Shown: positions 32,111 through 43,476 of the stretch, one piece after another
Position numbering within the stretch: position 1 is the first letter of the stretch
How the letters are laid out: each line of letters begins with the position of its first letter
Origin: Humulus lupulus
Lineage: Eukaryota; Streptophyta; Magnoliopsida; Rosales; Cannabaceae
Assembly (NCBI RefSeq): GCF_963169125.1
Contig: NC_084796.1
Span: forward strand, 215,391,948-215,455,947
Direction: 5' to 3'
DNA length: 64,000 bases
Made by a program: the position numbers and the translations under genes
The notes under the pieces: model-generated
What the model saw: the letters and a program-made list of their open reading frames with translations, nothing else
The model's database searches: none
What the model was told of the DNA's origin: nothing

Positions 32111-34547
32111 TGTTGGCGATTTGAACATCCATGACCAGCGGATCGGAATGTGGGAACCGGACATGCTGGGTGTCGCTATCAGAGAAGGTTATCTCACCCT
32201 CCTCTTACCGAGCCTTCTTTGATGCCCTGTCCTCCACAGTCATCATCTCGATGTCCTGGTCATGACGTAGGGTCCGAGCATATCGTTCCCTCACCTTTCC
32301 ACTGCTTCCCGCGAGGTGCGGGCCTCCGCAGATGGTGAGTAAAGTACCAGCTAAGGGGTCAGGCTGCGGAGGTGGCGAGCGTTGGCGTGCGAGCGCATGC
32401 TCATTGCCACCTGGATCCTCTCATTGGGAATTTCCCAAAACCCGTACATATCTTCTCAAGTGTCCTTGTCTAATAAGGAACTCGATTTCATCCTTCAGCT
32501 GGTTGCATTCATTTGTATCATGTCCGTAATCGTTATGATAACGACAAAACTTGGTAGTGTCTCTCTTCGAAAAATCCTTTCGAATGCGGGCAGGTTTTTT
32601 ATAAGGCACACTGGAACTCGTGGCCTGTTACACCTCTCCCCAAGACTCAATAAGGGCAGTGTAGTTAGTGAACTAAGGATCATAACGATTACCCTTGGCT
32701 AGTTTATTGTCAGAGGTGGAAGGCTCACTATGCGGCCGTTTCCCCCCATTCTTGCCATTGCCATTGCCATTCCCGTTGCCATTGGGTTTCGACCCATTGG
32801 CGGCTTTGGCGGGCTCGGCAGTCCCCTTATCCTTGCCTGGGGGTTTCCCTTCACTGGCGATGGCATCCTCGAGCTTGATGTAGCGATCAGCTCGATCCAA
32901 AAATTCCTGGGTAGTCCTGACCCCATGCTTTCTGAGGCTGTTCTAGAGAGACGTGCAGCGCTTAACCCCTGTAGTTATGGCCATCATCTTGCCTTCGTCT
33001 CCCACTGTTTTCGCTATAGCAGCTGCTCGCATAAAACACTGGACGTAATCTTTCAGTGGTTCTCCATCTTGCTGGTGTATTTTGACCAGCTGATTTGCCT
33101 CAATTGGGTGCACACGACCCCCATAGAATTGTCCGTAAAATTCTTTTACGAACATTTCCCAAGAAATGATACTCGCAGGGGGGAACTTAAAGAACCATTC
33201 TTGTGCGGCATTAGAAAGTGTTGCAGGGAAGATCCTGCATCGAGCATCTTCGGACACTTTCTGGATGTCCATCTGTATCTCAAACTTGTTGACATGAGAT
33301 ACTGGGTCACCATACCCGTCAAAATTCAGAAGTGTGGGCATTTTAAACTTACTAGGATTCTCTGCCATAGCTATCCTCTGAACGAAAGGAGTGTCGTTTC
33401 TCCTATCGTGATCGATATAAGATGTTCTTCCCCCGACCAGCTGTTGCACTGCCTGGTTGAGGGCATCTATCTAGGCTTGCACGGTGCTAGGAATCGCCGG
33501 GGCCTCTGTTGCTGCTGGGGGAATGTACTCATCGTGTCATTCCCTGTGATCGTAGAGTACATCTCTTAAATCTTCATCCCTTCGCCGCTGCTCGCTAGCT
33601 CCAAGATGGTTAAAGACGTTATTTTGCCTGGGCTACCCCCCAGCGTCACGTCTTTTGGGTTGGTCATCCCTAGTTGGTGGGCTTCTGCCCCCACCTTTAT
33701 CTTCATTTCTCCGACTGACATTTCTTCTTCCTGAGTCAGCCTCATTGTAATCATGGCCATCTCTGAATCTTGATTGGCTATGATGGGATCGACTGTTCCC
33801 TCGGTTGCCTTCCTGGGCTGGAACCTCCCGAGCGTTAGAGGGTGGCCTGCGTTGGTCAGTAGGTCCCCGTGCATTATCATGCTGTGGGGGGCCCCGGACG
33901 GCAAAGCCTGTCTCTGAGTTCCTTATGTTTCCAGAAGGACACTGTCCTCTGCTTGGAGGGTTTGGCTCTTCGCCCCTATGGCGTCTAGGACTGCGGGGCG
34001 GCTGCCCGGCCCTATTCTTCCTTGCCTGTGGGGGATTGCCGCGACTAGCCTGGGATGGAGGCTGTACTTCAGGATCCCTCAGCGGAACGTTGTCCTGAGG
34101 CATCGGTGGCTGCTCGGGCCTTTGGGGGCTCGAGGGCTGAATCGGTGGGCTAGGATTAGGACCCCTTTGGGGCGGCTCATTTGTAGGTTGATCAGGCTAC
34201 GAGGCAGGTACAACCTGATTCTTAGCCAATTGTAAGGCTGCTTCGAGGGCTGCCATGGCCTCCCTCTAATGGTGGCCCATCTCCGCCTGCCTTTCACATA
34301 ATTCCTGGCGCTGTCGTTCGATCTCTTATTGCTGCCGCACCATAATCTCAGCAGCACTTTCTTGACTGGCCCTCAGATTGGCCAGTTCATCCTGCAATAC
34401 CCCCAGGGTATTCCTTAGCGTCTCCGAATCCAATTCGTCCTCATCAAACTCCAAATGTGGCTCATTCTCAGCCATGTTTGGGGGAGGAGGCGGTTGAGAT
34501 GGTGCAGCGCTAGCCGCCTGTCCAGTCTTCTTTGTTATTTTTGCCAT
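32111..34547 (-). pseudogene. RE-F gag
   Basis: The ATG at 34547 opens MAKITKKTGQ, matching RE-H. The N-terminus is a Pro-rich stretch, a coiled coil and a long Arg/Pro/Gln-rich linker. The capsid-like domain at 33449-32943 contains FKMPTLLNFDGYGDPVSHV, AQEWFFKFP and YVQCFMRAA. A GNGNGNGNGNGKNGG run encoded by a near-perfect hexamer repeat lies near 32760. A CxxH...GH....C cluster (FCRYHNDYGHDTNEC) takes the place of the zinc knuckle. At least nine in-frame stops are spread over it, yet no frameshift is needed to join the pieces. Compared with RE-H, most stops are C-to-T or G-to-A changes. Confidence 0.75.
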
Positions 34548-34572
34548 TGAAACTTCAACAATATTATATCAA

Positions 34573-34591
34573 GCTCTCAATGAAAGCACCA
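34573..34591 (-). promoter_or_regulatory. Primer binding site of RE-F
   Basis: On the minus strand TGGTGCTTTCATTGAGAGC lies 3 bases inside the 5' LTR. RE-H has the same site with one change. The tRNA must end AAAGCACCA. I cannot name it with certainty. Confidence 0.65.
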
Positions 34592-34594
34592 GAA

Positions 34595-35213
34595 TGTTGA
34601 CCCTGATTTTGGTCAACTGATACGGAGTCAAAAATGCTTGATGTGGACAAATATGTTCAAATGAAGGTAATGACAAAAACAGTAAAGCACACAAGAGTTT
34701 ATAGTGGTTCGGCCCCAGAATCTCGTAATAACTTATGTCCACTTGAGCTGTTATTGATACAGGATTCAAAGGAGTGAACAAAGACCTAGGGTTCAATGAG
34801 TTTCACCAACCTCTGAAGGACAAAATACTATATCAAATGTGATAGCTCTAATTCACTCGTAAATCTCTAATCTCTAGTAATTAGAAAGCCACAGAGTGTC
34901 CAAAAGGTTCCTTCCTTGAGCTAATTTTCTCTATTTATAGGCTCAAGGAAGATTACATTAATTTGTTACAGATATTCTTTCCTAAATAATCGGATACTCA
35001 AGAAATCATGGGAGATAATTTCAGATATGATCATAAATGCATAAGATTTTCTCCAAATATAACAAGCATATGACCAAGCTGGTCGTATATACCGGTTGAG
35101 CGTTGTGCCATGGAAATCTTTCTGGTCGATGGTCGAACAAGACTTCCGCCAGGTGTCAACCACGTGTCCAGAAATCACTTGCCACGTCATCCGTGCCTAC
35201 TTTTTGGATAACA
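34595..35213 (-). repeat. 5' LTR of RE-F (right copy)
   Basis: 619 bp from TGTTGACCCTG to TGGATAACA, the same length as the left copy. The minus-strand TATA box is at 34931-34940. Confidence 0.85.
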
Positions 35214-35766
35214 TTACCATGAACCAACCCTACAAAATCATTTACCTTTGCTGCCCCGATGGCAACATTATAGTACTTCTGACTGAACAAATCTTTAAAC
35301 CCTTCCCAACTCAAAGTAGTGACGTCCCTAGTCTGTGAAGCCACTTCCCACCAGATGTGAGCGTCCTCTCTCAACATATATGTGGCACAAGCCACTCTGT
35401 CCTGTCCCTCTATCCTCATGAAGTCCAGGATAGTAGAAATCATGGTCAGCCATTGCTCGGCCTTCAATGGATCAAGTCCTCCCTCAAAGATTGGGGGTTG
35501 CTGCTTCCTGAACCGCTCATAAAACGGCTCCCACCTGTTCCCAACCTCTCCTGGCTGTACAACTAATACCACTGCGGGTGGTACAATAGGGGCAGCACTC
35601 CCTGATGGAGCCTGCTGTCGCAGTAGACGAATCTATTCATCTTGGCTCTATAATTACGCTTGCATATCTGCCAGTTCTCAGGGACTGTCGGAGAAATCTG
35701 GCCCTGGTCATCACCTCCGGTCCCAGACCTAGTGCCGGCTAGTCGCGTAAATTTTCTTAGACGCAT
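35214..35766 (-). pseudogene. RE-E gag N-terminal part (capsid)
   Basis: The likely start is the ATG at 35766 (MRLRKFTRLAGTRSGTGG). A frameshift lies around 35600-35680. From 35572 the frame is that of the rest of pol and encodes the capsid-like FRKQQPPIFEGGLDPLKAEQ, AHIWWEVASQ and LSWEGFKDLFSQKYYNVAIG. It is cut at 35213 by RE-F. The remainder of gag continues at 23561. Confidence 0.75.
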
Positions 35767-36236
35767 AGCTATCCAAGTCAATCTGCAATCAACGACTCGG
35801 CAATCAGACCATGATGACAGGGTAAAAGCTTCTTTAAAATCCACCAAAGGAACATAACCAATCACAAACAATCAAGATATAGGCATTTATTCACATGCAG
35901 CGGCATTGCTAATATGCATGCCCCAACATTTCCACACAACAACTAAGATATAAACACCCATCCATACACAATATACAGTTAATCATTCAAATGCTCATTT
36001 ACATGCACGACAATGCTAATAAGCATGCCTCCATATCTTCACACAGCAGTCAAGGGCCAGGCCCTATCAGTATCTCATGCTTCCTATTAATCCAACAAAT
36101 AACAACATTCACAATTCATTTCAAGCATACAAGCATATAAGCATATATATACACATTACCAAACCCCGAATCGAGCTTGTCTCTGGCGGCAAATGTACAT
36201 GTCCAGCCGGTCTTCAGGAACCCTTAAACCTAGGAC
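35767..36236 (-). other. RE-E leader between primer site and gag
   Basis: An untranslated leader with no supported reading frame. It may hold the packaging signal, which cannot be seen by eye. Confidence 0.5.
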
Positions 36237-36248
36237 ACTCTGATACCA
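36237..36248 (-). promoter_or_regulatory. Primer binding site of RE-E (initiator Met tRNA type)
   Basis: The minus strand reads TGGTATCAGAGT, the usual TGGTATCAGAGC with its last base changed, 3 bases inside the 5' LTR. Confidence 0.75.
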
Positions 36249-36251
36249 AGT

Positions 36252-38184
36252 TGTAACGCCTTGGATAGCCAAGACCACTACACTGTGTGTTTATAAAGGT
36301 GTAGGACCTGCTAATCAAGTCATTTAGTTGAAAACGTGCTTTTGAAACCACGAATGAGCTAGGGTTAAAAATGGTTTAGTCTCCAAAGATACATTTCATA
36401 TAATTAAAAAATTTACCCATGGGATCCCAAAAGAAACAGAATTCAAAAGTCTGTTTACAAAATTTCCAGGGTACAAACAACCACTAGCCATTCTAAAGGC
36501 AAAACAGATGTTTATGGTTCTCCCGTCCCTATCTCCCCTCAACCGTGGCGGCTGAGCAGCTGTTCATGTACATTCTGCTCCCAGAGCTCTCCAGATCAGG
36601 GCTGATCAAGCTTGCCATTGCCTTTACCTGCACCACGAAGTACATGTGAGCCAAGGCCCAGCAAGAAAGCGCAATATCATAACACAAGTACTGACAATAA
36701 TCATAAACTCTTTAAGCATGTTTAAACATTTAGCAATCCCTAATAAACACATAACTCATTGACATAAACATGAATTCACAAGCTATCATGTAACCATTGA
36801 GCATATCATACTCAACAATCACCTACAATAACCATATTACACAATGAGTAAGGTCACGCCATTAGGTTGCACCCTCTGTTTACCCCACTGACTCCGGCCC
36901 GCTTAAACTGAGCTCAGTGCATAATAAGCTATCCTCTGCTACCAATGGTCGAGCTGCGCCCTGTGCACTAATGTAAACTCCGACACTCTTAGGTTGTTTG
37001 TCTACTATTTACATGGCATAATACCATCCTCTATAAAGCATACAAAACAGGGAACCCCTTGTCCCATTAAGAATCCAAAACCGAGTGTCGTTTTCTTACC
37101 TTTAATTTCCAAACGCTTCAATTACGAGAGATGCCCCTTGAGCACGATCCGTCTCCCGAGCCCTAGCTATTACCTAGTCACAACCATGATAAGGGATTCC
37201 ATTAACATTCGAATAAAGGTTTCTGCGGGATGTTCTAGCTTCCGGGACATCGAATTCCACCAAGCACGGTGGTGGAATCGATCCCGAGCACCCTAGGTTA
37301 GGTTCCCGAGCTTAAAACCTTCAAATAATAAAAAATTCCCTTAAGGGCCGCAGCCCTAAAAACCTGTGCCGTAGCCCGCCCCTTAAAACAGAGGCTAGGC
37401 CTCTTTGATCATAGACACGTGTCGCGGCCCTGCCCTATGGCACCGCGGTACTTCCCTACCACAGAGCTTCCTTGGCTCTTCTTGCTCCGCAGGGCCATGG
37501 CACTCTAGAATAGAGTCGCGGCCCAGCCCCTCGTGCCCAGAAATCCACCATTTTTAACACCCCCAAACCACCCTAATTCCAAAACCCATTGATCACAAAA
37601 CCTCTAACATGATGCTAGCAACATAATCAAGCAAAATCCTAGCTCAGAAACTCATTAAAATCCCATTTTAATTTCTGAAACCCAGAAGCTTAAGAACATA
37701 GAAACCAGCCATGAAACACCAGAATTCAACCATTAGATCATAAATTCAAGCTTACCTCCACTGCAGAACCTCTTCTCTAAGCAAACTCTGAGCTAACTCT
37801 CAAGCTTCCTGCCTTAATTCAACCTTGAAATTAAGAACCTAAGAACCCTTAGATTTCAGCCCAAAATCCTCACAATCAACTGATCAAAATGAAATTCAGT
37901 GCTTAACTTAGTTTCTAGTTTGATCCCCTTAGCTTCCACTCAGTTAATCCTTTAATTCCTCAGCTCAAACCTCTGAATTCCCAGCCAAATCCCCTTAGTT
38001 TTCAGTGTTTTCCTTGGGAGAGAAGAAGAGAGGAGGAGAGAAAAAGCAGAGGGTCAGTTCCGTGAGTTTCCACTATTTTTCTAAGTTTTATCTATCTATC
38101 CTCAAGCAATTAAACCAATCCCGAGGCTCCGGATACCGGAAATGTCCGCGAGCCAAAAATGGTAAAATTTCCCAATATTCCTGC
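36252..38184 (-). repeat. 5' LTR of RE-E, outer segment (split by RE-G)
   Basis: It begins TGTAACGCC next to the primer site and is cut at 38184 by RE-G. Its last five bases CCTGC are one copy of RE-G's target duplication. A GC-rich patch at about 37345-37530 has repeated gccgcggcc-like words. Confidence 0.85.
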
Positions 38185-40561
38185 TGTAACGCCCTGGTTA
38201 CCCCAGAACAGTTACGGTGATCGGTGAACTGGAAATTTGACCCGCTACCCGAGTCCTTTGGTTAAAAACGTGCTCTAAATGTGATTAACAGGTTAAGGTG
38301 GAAAAATCAATAAAAGGGAAGGATATTATATATTATAAATTTCTCTACAGAGCAAATCAAAACATTTACAAGTTGTTATCAGTACAAAATGGTCATTACT
38401 ATTTCAAATTTACAATCCCGCCAACCTAAGCAGCAAAATAGGGTAAGCCCCCTAGTTCCTCTAAGAACTCCTTGGCCGTAGTGGCCAAGCGGCCGCATAT
38501 GTACACATCACCACCTAAGCTCTCCACTCAAGGCTGGGTGAGCTTTTCTTTCCCTTTACTTGCACCACATAGCACCCATGAGCCAAGGCCCAACAAGAAA
38601 ACACAATAAAGCATGACATAATATCAACAATGATCGTAATAATCATTCAGGACTATCAGTCCAAAACAGATAGGTGACAGTCGCAAAAGTCACTAGATTG
38701 GGAATAACTCCCTTCAGCCTTATGACGATAGGGTCACCGAGGCTCAAAGGTAAGTAAATCTTTCATTAGCTTAAACAGGATAGGTGCATGGTGACTGGTC
38801 ACCAACATAACCTTCCTCATGACCATAGAGTCATAACCCTGGAACAACGTTCCCCAGCAATGTGACAAGCAGTCACCTGGGCCTTATGCCCTGGCTCTTA
38901 GTAACTAGTCTTAGACTAGCCAAGCACTTATAATTTTCATCGACTTTAGGGTCGGTCCAACATTAATGCCATAGAGCCATTCAACGCTGATATCGATTAG
39001 ATCTAATCTTCAATCGGCCCTGCGTTTAGGAAGCTTATGCCATTTCTGACTCTTAGGTCAGTGTCCCTGACTAGTGATTGCAATATACAGATAACCAATA
39101 TTCATTGCATTTCATATGAATTCCATGTCCACATTTATCAATCAACATGCCTCAGTACAATCACGCATGTCACATATACACAGGGTGTAGTTTTCTTACC
39201 TCGAGTTCGAGCGAGAAGTATATTAAGGACAACCCCTGAGAACGATCGATCTTTTGGTTCCTTAGCGGTTACCTACTCACAACCAATTATAACCTCCATT
39301 AATGAGAATCAACATAGATAGGGTCTTAACCTAAGCACCACTCTCGGGACCTCGAAACATGCCCACACGGTGAGTAGATTCGATCCCAGGCCTTAAGGAT
39401 TGAAACCCCAAGTCAAAAATCCTTAAAAAATACCCAAAACGGGACTTTGAAGGAGCAGGGTAGCGCTACAACGCTGACCCCTAGCGCCCCAACGCTATTC
39501 TCAGAACCCCCAACACGCCCAAAAGCCTCCTGAGGAGCGCTGTAGTGCCCTAGGGTGGGCGATATAGCGCTACCTCCAAACCAAACTCCCCTAAATCGAC
39601 CTTCTTCATCTCCTTCGATTCTAACCTATTTCCCACACTTCCAATTCCCATTCTTGGTGCCCAAATGAACCCAAAAACCACCCTAACACACCCCAAACAT
39701 CACAAGCATAGGAACCCTAGCCAAAACTCCCAACAAAACCAAGTATTCACCCTAGAAATCTCAACTGCAAAACAAAACCAAAACAGGGCAAACCAGATAA
39801 TTCTATGGTTAGAAACTTACCCAAAGTTCAGCTTATGATGCTCTTCAATGGAGGAACACACTCCCAAACTCCCAAGGCTTGCTTCCCAAGCTCGAATCCT
39901 CAAGAATGGTTCAAAAATCACAAAGAAAGATGAAGAAAAGAAGGTACGAGAGAAACTTAGAAACTTGCTCTGTTTTACTCTCTTCTTTCAGCCAACAATG
40001 GTTTTATCTATCCTAGGGGTGAAATGACCATTTTACCCCTAGGTCAATTTAAAGTTTCTAAAGGCTCCCAAGGGAAAAATTGGTATTTTCCTCCTATCTC
40101 GTTAATCATAATTAACGCTCTCAAATTCCCGCTATTCTCGATAATCTCAAACACCAATAATTCACAACCCATTACCCTTTAATTCCTAGTAACGCTCTAA
40201 TCATTAAAATCACCCCGAGACTCAACCCGAGCCCCGCACTTAAACCTGTTGTGACTAGACCGCTAATCAATAATCCAAAATAGTCTCATGCCGGATAGCT
40301 CGAACAAACCCACATTATAATGTGGTCTCAACATATATCACCGACATGCATACAAATATACAATTATACCCTCAACGGGCCAAACTACCATCACACCCCT
40401 ATAATTAAAATGTGGACCCACATGCATGCATTTAACATCATATTATAATATAATTCACATATACATGCATAATATCATTTAATGGCATAATTAAACAAGT
40501 ATGGCCCTCCCGGCCTACTAATCCCGCCATTAAACCACATCGGAGAATTCGAGGCATTACA
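38185..40561 (-). repeat. 3' LTR of RE-G (left copy)
   Basis: 2377 bp from TGTAACGCCC to GGCATTACA. A GC-rich patch at about 39465-39580 repeats the word AGCGCT (tagcgctac, agcgctgta, tagcgctac). Confidence 0.9.
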
Positions 40562-40599
40562 ACTATCCCCTCCTTACAGAAATTTCGTCCTCGAAATTT
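40562..40599 (-). promoter_or_regulatory. Polypurine tract and adjacent hairpin of RE-G
   Basis: The minus strand AAGGAGGGGATAGT abuts the LTR. A perfect 8-bp stem AAATTTCG/CGAAATTT (40580-40587 and 40592-40599) with a 4-base loop lies just upstream of it. Confidence 0.75.
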
Positions 40600-41040
40600 A
40601 CCTGAACAGCTTGGGATACTGACTCTGCATAACAGACTCCAGCTCCCAGGTCGCTTCCTCGACCTTGTTGTTCCTCCACAATACCTTAACCAAAGGTATC
40701 GTCTTATTTCTGAGGACCTTATCCTTTCTGTCAAGTATCTGGACAGGTTGTTCCTCATAGGAGAGATCTGGCTCAAGCTCCAGATCTTCATAGCTCAAAA
40801 TATGATTAACATCAGACACATACCTCCGAAGAGCTGAAACATGAAATACATTATGCACGGCAGACAACGCCGGAGGCAAAGCCAATCTGCAAGCCACCTG
40901 ACCAATCCTCTCCAAGATCTCAAATGGACCTACATATCTGGGGCTCAGCTTGCCCTTCTTCCCAAACCTTCTCACCCCTTTCCATGGCGAGACTCTAAGG
41001 AAGACACAGTCTCCACCTAGAACTCCACGTTCATGCGCTT
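40598..41040 (-). pseudogene. RE-G integrase C-terminus and intact chromodomain
   Basis: From 40975 the frame is open for 125 codons to its natural stop. It starts with [20 protein letters not shown] (the conserved integrase C-terminal module) and ends with a chromodomain at codons ~77-120 ([27 protein letters not shown]). The chromodomain is thought to steer integration toward methylated histone H3 in heterochromatin. This part is one base out of frame with the integrase core upstream, so a frameshift lies between 40976 and 41230. Confidence 0.8.
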
Positions 41041-42051
41041 GGGATCTACATAGCTCTTCTATCTACTCTGAGAAGTAAGCATTTTAGCTCTAATCTTCTC
41101 AATGGCCTCACTGGTCCTCTGCACTGCCTCAGGACCTAAGTATCTCCTGTTACCTGTCTCATCCCAATGAATGGGAGACCTACACTTCCTACCATACAGC
41201 ATCTCATAAGGTGCAACTCCTATGGTAGACTAATAACTGTTATTGTAGGAAAACTCTATCAAAGGCAGATACTTACTCCAAGATCCACCAAAGTCCAGCA
41301 CACATGCTCTCAGCATGTCTTCTAATATCTGGATCGCCCTCTCAGATTTCCCATCTGTATGAGGATGATAAGCAGTACTGAACGTCAACTGTGACCCCAT
41401 GGCCTTCTGCAAACTCCCCCAGAACTTGGAAGTAAAAGTAGGGTCCCGATTTGACACGATCGACCCAGGCGCACCATGGAGCCGCACGATCTCTCTCACA
41501 TAGAGATATGCATACTAGTCAACTGTATATGTAGTCCTCACTGGCAGAAAGTGAGCTGACTTGGTGTAGCGATCCACTATCACCCAAATGGAATCATGCT
41601 GACCAACAGTCCTGGGTAAGCCCACCACAAAATCCATTGTGATGTCTTCCCACTTCCACTCTGGGATATCCAGAGGCTGCAATAACCCTGCCGACCTCTG
41701 ATGCTCAACCTTGACATGTTGACATGTCAAGCACTTAGGCACATACTCAACTACATCTCTCTTCATCCCCGGCCACCAATACAACAATCTCACATCCTGA
41801 TACATCTTCGTGGTGCCTGGATGCAAAGAGTAAGGTGTAGTATGAGATTCATCCAGAATCTCTCGTCTCAAAGCAGTGTCTAATGGAACACATATCCGTC
41901 CCTTGTATCTCAACAAGCCTACCTCAGACACTGTATAATCTCTGCATGCTCCAGCCATAACATCCTCTCTGATCTTGATCAGCTTTGGATCACTCAGTTG
42001 ACCCTCCTTAATCCTTTCCAACAGCATAGACTGTAGCATAATATTAGCCAA
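41041..42051 (-). pseudogene. RE-G integrase core
   Basis: Codons after 42051 give the zinc-binding HTTPYSLHPGTTKMYQ and CLTCQHVK, then ITMDFVVGLPRTVGQHDSIW (first catalytic Asp) and YTKSAHFLP. After a stop near 41513, [19 protein letters not shown] (second Asp replaced, SNRD for SDRD) and [10 protein letters not shown] follow. A premature TAA after FSYNNSY and a frameshift end the core. Confidence 0.8.
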
Positions 42052-42534
42052 CTAGCCCACCAGCAACTCTACACCAGCTCTGGTCATATCATCAGCTAAT
42101 TCTCTGGCTATCAGCCTCATACCATGAATCTGTCCCGGATCCTTCCAGCTTAAGGCATCAGCTACCACGTTGGCTTTTCTTGGATGATACAGGATCTCAC
42201 AGACATAATCTTTTACTAACTCCAGCCAACGCCTTTGCCTCATATTTAGATCTTTCTGGGTGAAGAAGTATTTCAGGCTCTTGTGGTCTGTATAGATCTC
42301 ACACTTCTCTCCATAGAGATAGTGTCTCCATATCTTTAAAGCAAAAACCACCGCCACCAACTCTAAATCATGAGTGGAATATCTCTTTTCATACTCCTCC
42401 AACTGTCGAGAAGCATAAGCAATTACCTTCTCTGATTGCATCAAAACACAGCCCAAACCCTGATGAGAAGCATCGCAATAAATCGCAAAATTCTCCTGAT
42501 CTGTCGGAAGACTCAGAATCGGAGCTGTAATCAA
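42052..42534 (-). pseudogene. RE-G RNase H
   Basis: 160 open codons cover the RNase [21 protein letters not shown] (first Asp), [17 protein letters not shown] (Glu), [15 protein letters not shown] (Asp) and [10 protein letters not shown] (Asp). It is bounded by a TAG at each end and is in the same frame as the RT and integrase. The four catalytic positions are intact. Confidence 0.8.
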
Positions 42535-43476
42535 TCTCTACTTCAGTTCCTGGAAGATGTTCTCACATTTATCTGACCATACAAACTTCTGGCTCTTGCG
42601 TGTCAGTTCAGTCAATGCACTAGCTATTTTTTAGAACCCTTCCACGAAACGCCTATAATAACCTGCCAATCCAAGGAAACTTCTAACCTCATAAGCATTC
42701 TTTGGCCTTGGCCACTCTCTGACCGCTGCAATTTTCGCTGGATCTACCTTAATCCCCTCCTTACTGACAATATGCCCAAGAAAGGATACCTGAGACAACT
42801 AGAACTCACATTTCTTGAACTTCGCAAATAGTCTGTGTTCTCTTAGTCTCTGTAGAACCAACCTCAGATGATGCTCGTGTTCTGACTCAGTCTGAGAATA
42901 CACCAGAATATCATCGATAAAGACAATCACAAACTGGTCTAGATAATCCTTGAACACTCTGTTCATCAGATCCATAAACACAGCAGGGGCATTAGTCAAT
43001 CCAAATGACATAACTAGGAACTCATAATGCCCATACCTGGTACAAAAAGAAGTCTTAGGTATATCTCCCTCCTTGACCCTCAACTGATGATAACCAGAAC
43101 GAAGGTCGATCTTAGAGAATACCTTCTTGCCTTGCAACTGATCGAACAGATCATCTATCCTAGGCAAAGGATATTTATTCTTGATTGTCAACTTATTCAG
43201 TTCTCTGTAATCAATACACATTCTCAGAGAACCATCCTTCTTCTTTACAAATAAGACTGGCGCACCCCAAGGTGAGAAACTAGGTCTGATAAAACCTAAA
43301 TCCAACAGCTCTTGCAACTGTACTTTTAATTCTTTCAACTCAGTTGGGGCCATTCTGTAAGGCGCTCTAGACACTGGCTCCGTCCCTGGTGCCAGTTCTA
43401 TAACGAACTCAATTTCTCTGTGCGGTGGCAACCCTGGAAAATCTTCTGGAAACACATCCAGAAACTCACATACAAG
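42535..43476 (-). pseudogene. RE-G reverse transcriptase
   Basis: 218 open codons (43455-42799) include [45 protein letters not shown] and FIDDILVYS, so finger and palm motifs are complete. A TAG after KKCEF and another after RRFVEGF break the thumb and connection. It is separated from gag-protease by one TGA at the CGA of a conserved Arg, a CpG-to-TpG change. Confidence 0.85.

Larger units (their letters stand above)
23567..35213 (-). mobile_element. RE-F: Tat-type Ty3/gypsy element with antisense accessory gene
   Basis: An 11.6-kb element bounded by 619-bp LTRs, inserted in the gag of RE-E. Read on the minus strand the order is 5' LTR, primer site, gag, protease, RT, degenerate RNase H, second RNase H, integrase, convergent accessory gene, polypurine tract and 3' LTR. 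The target duplication is decayed (CTACA on the left, TTACC on the right, 3 of 5 identical). Removing one copy restores an uninterrupted gag frame in RE-E, which supports the junctions. LTRs differ by about 20 in the first ~345 bases by eye. Confidence 0.85.

Noticed and set aside
32730..33569. A 279-codon plus-strand open frame in RE-F
   Set aside because: It lies wholly opposite the gag capsid frame and has no family resemblance. It is an open antisense shadow of gag.
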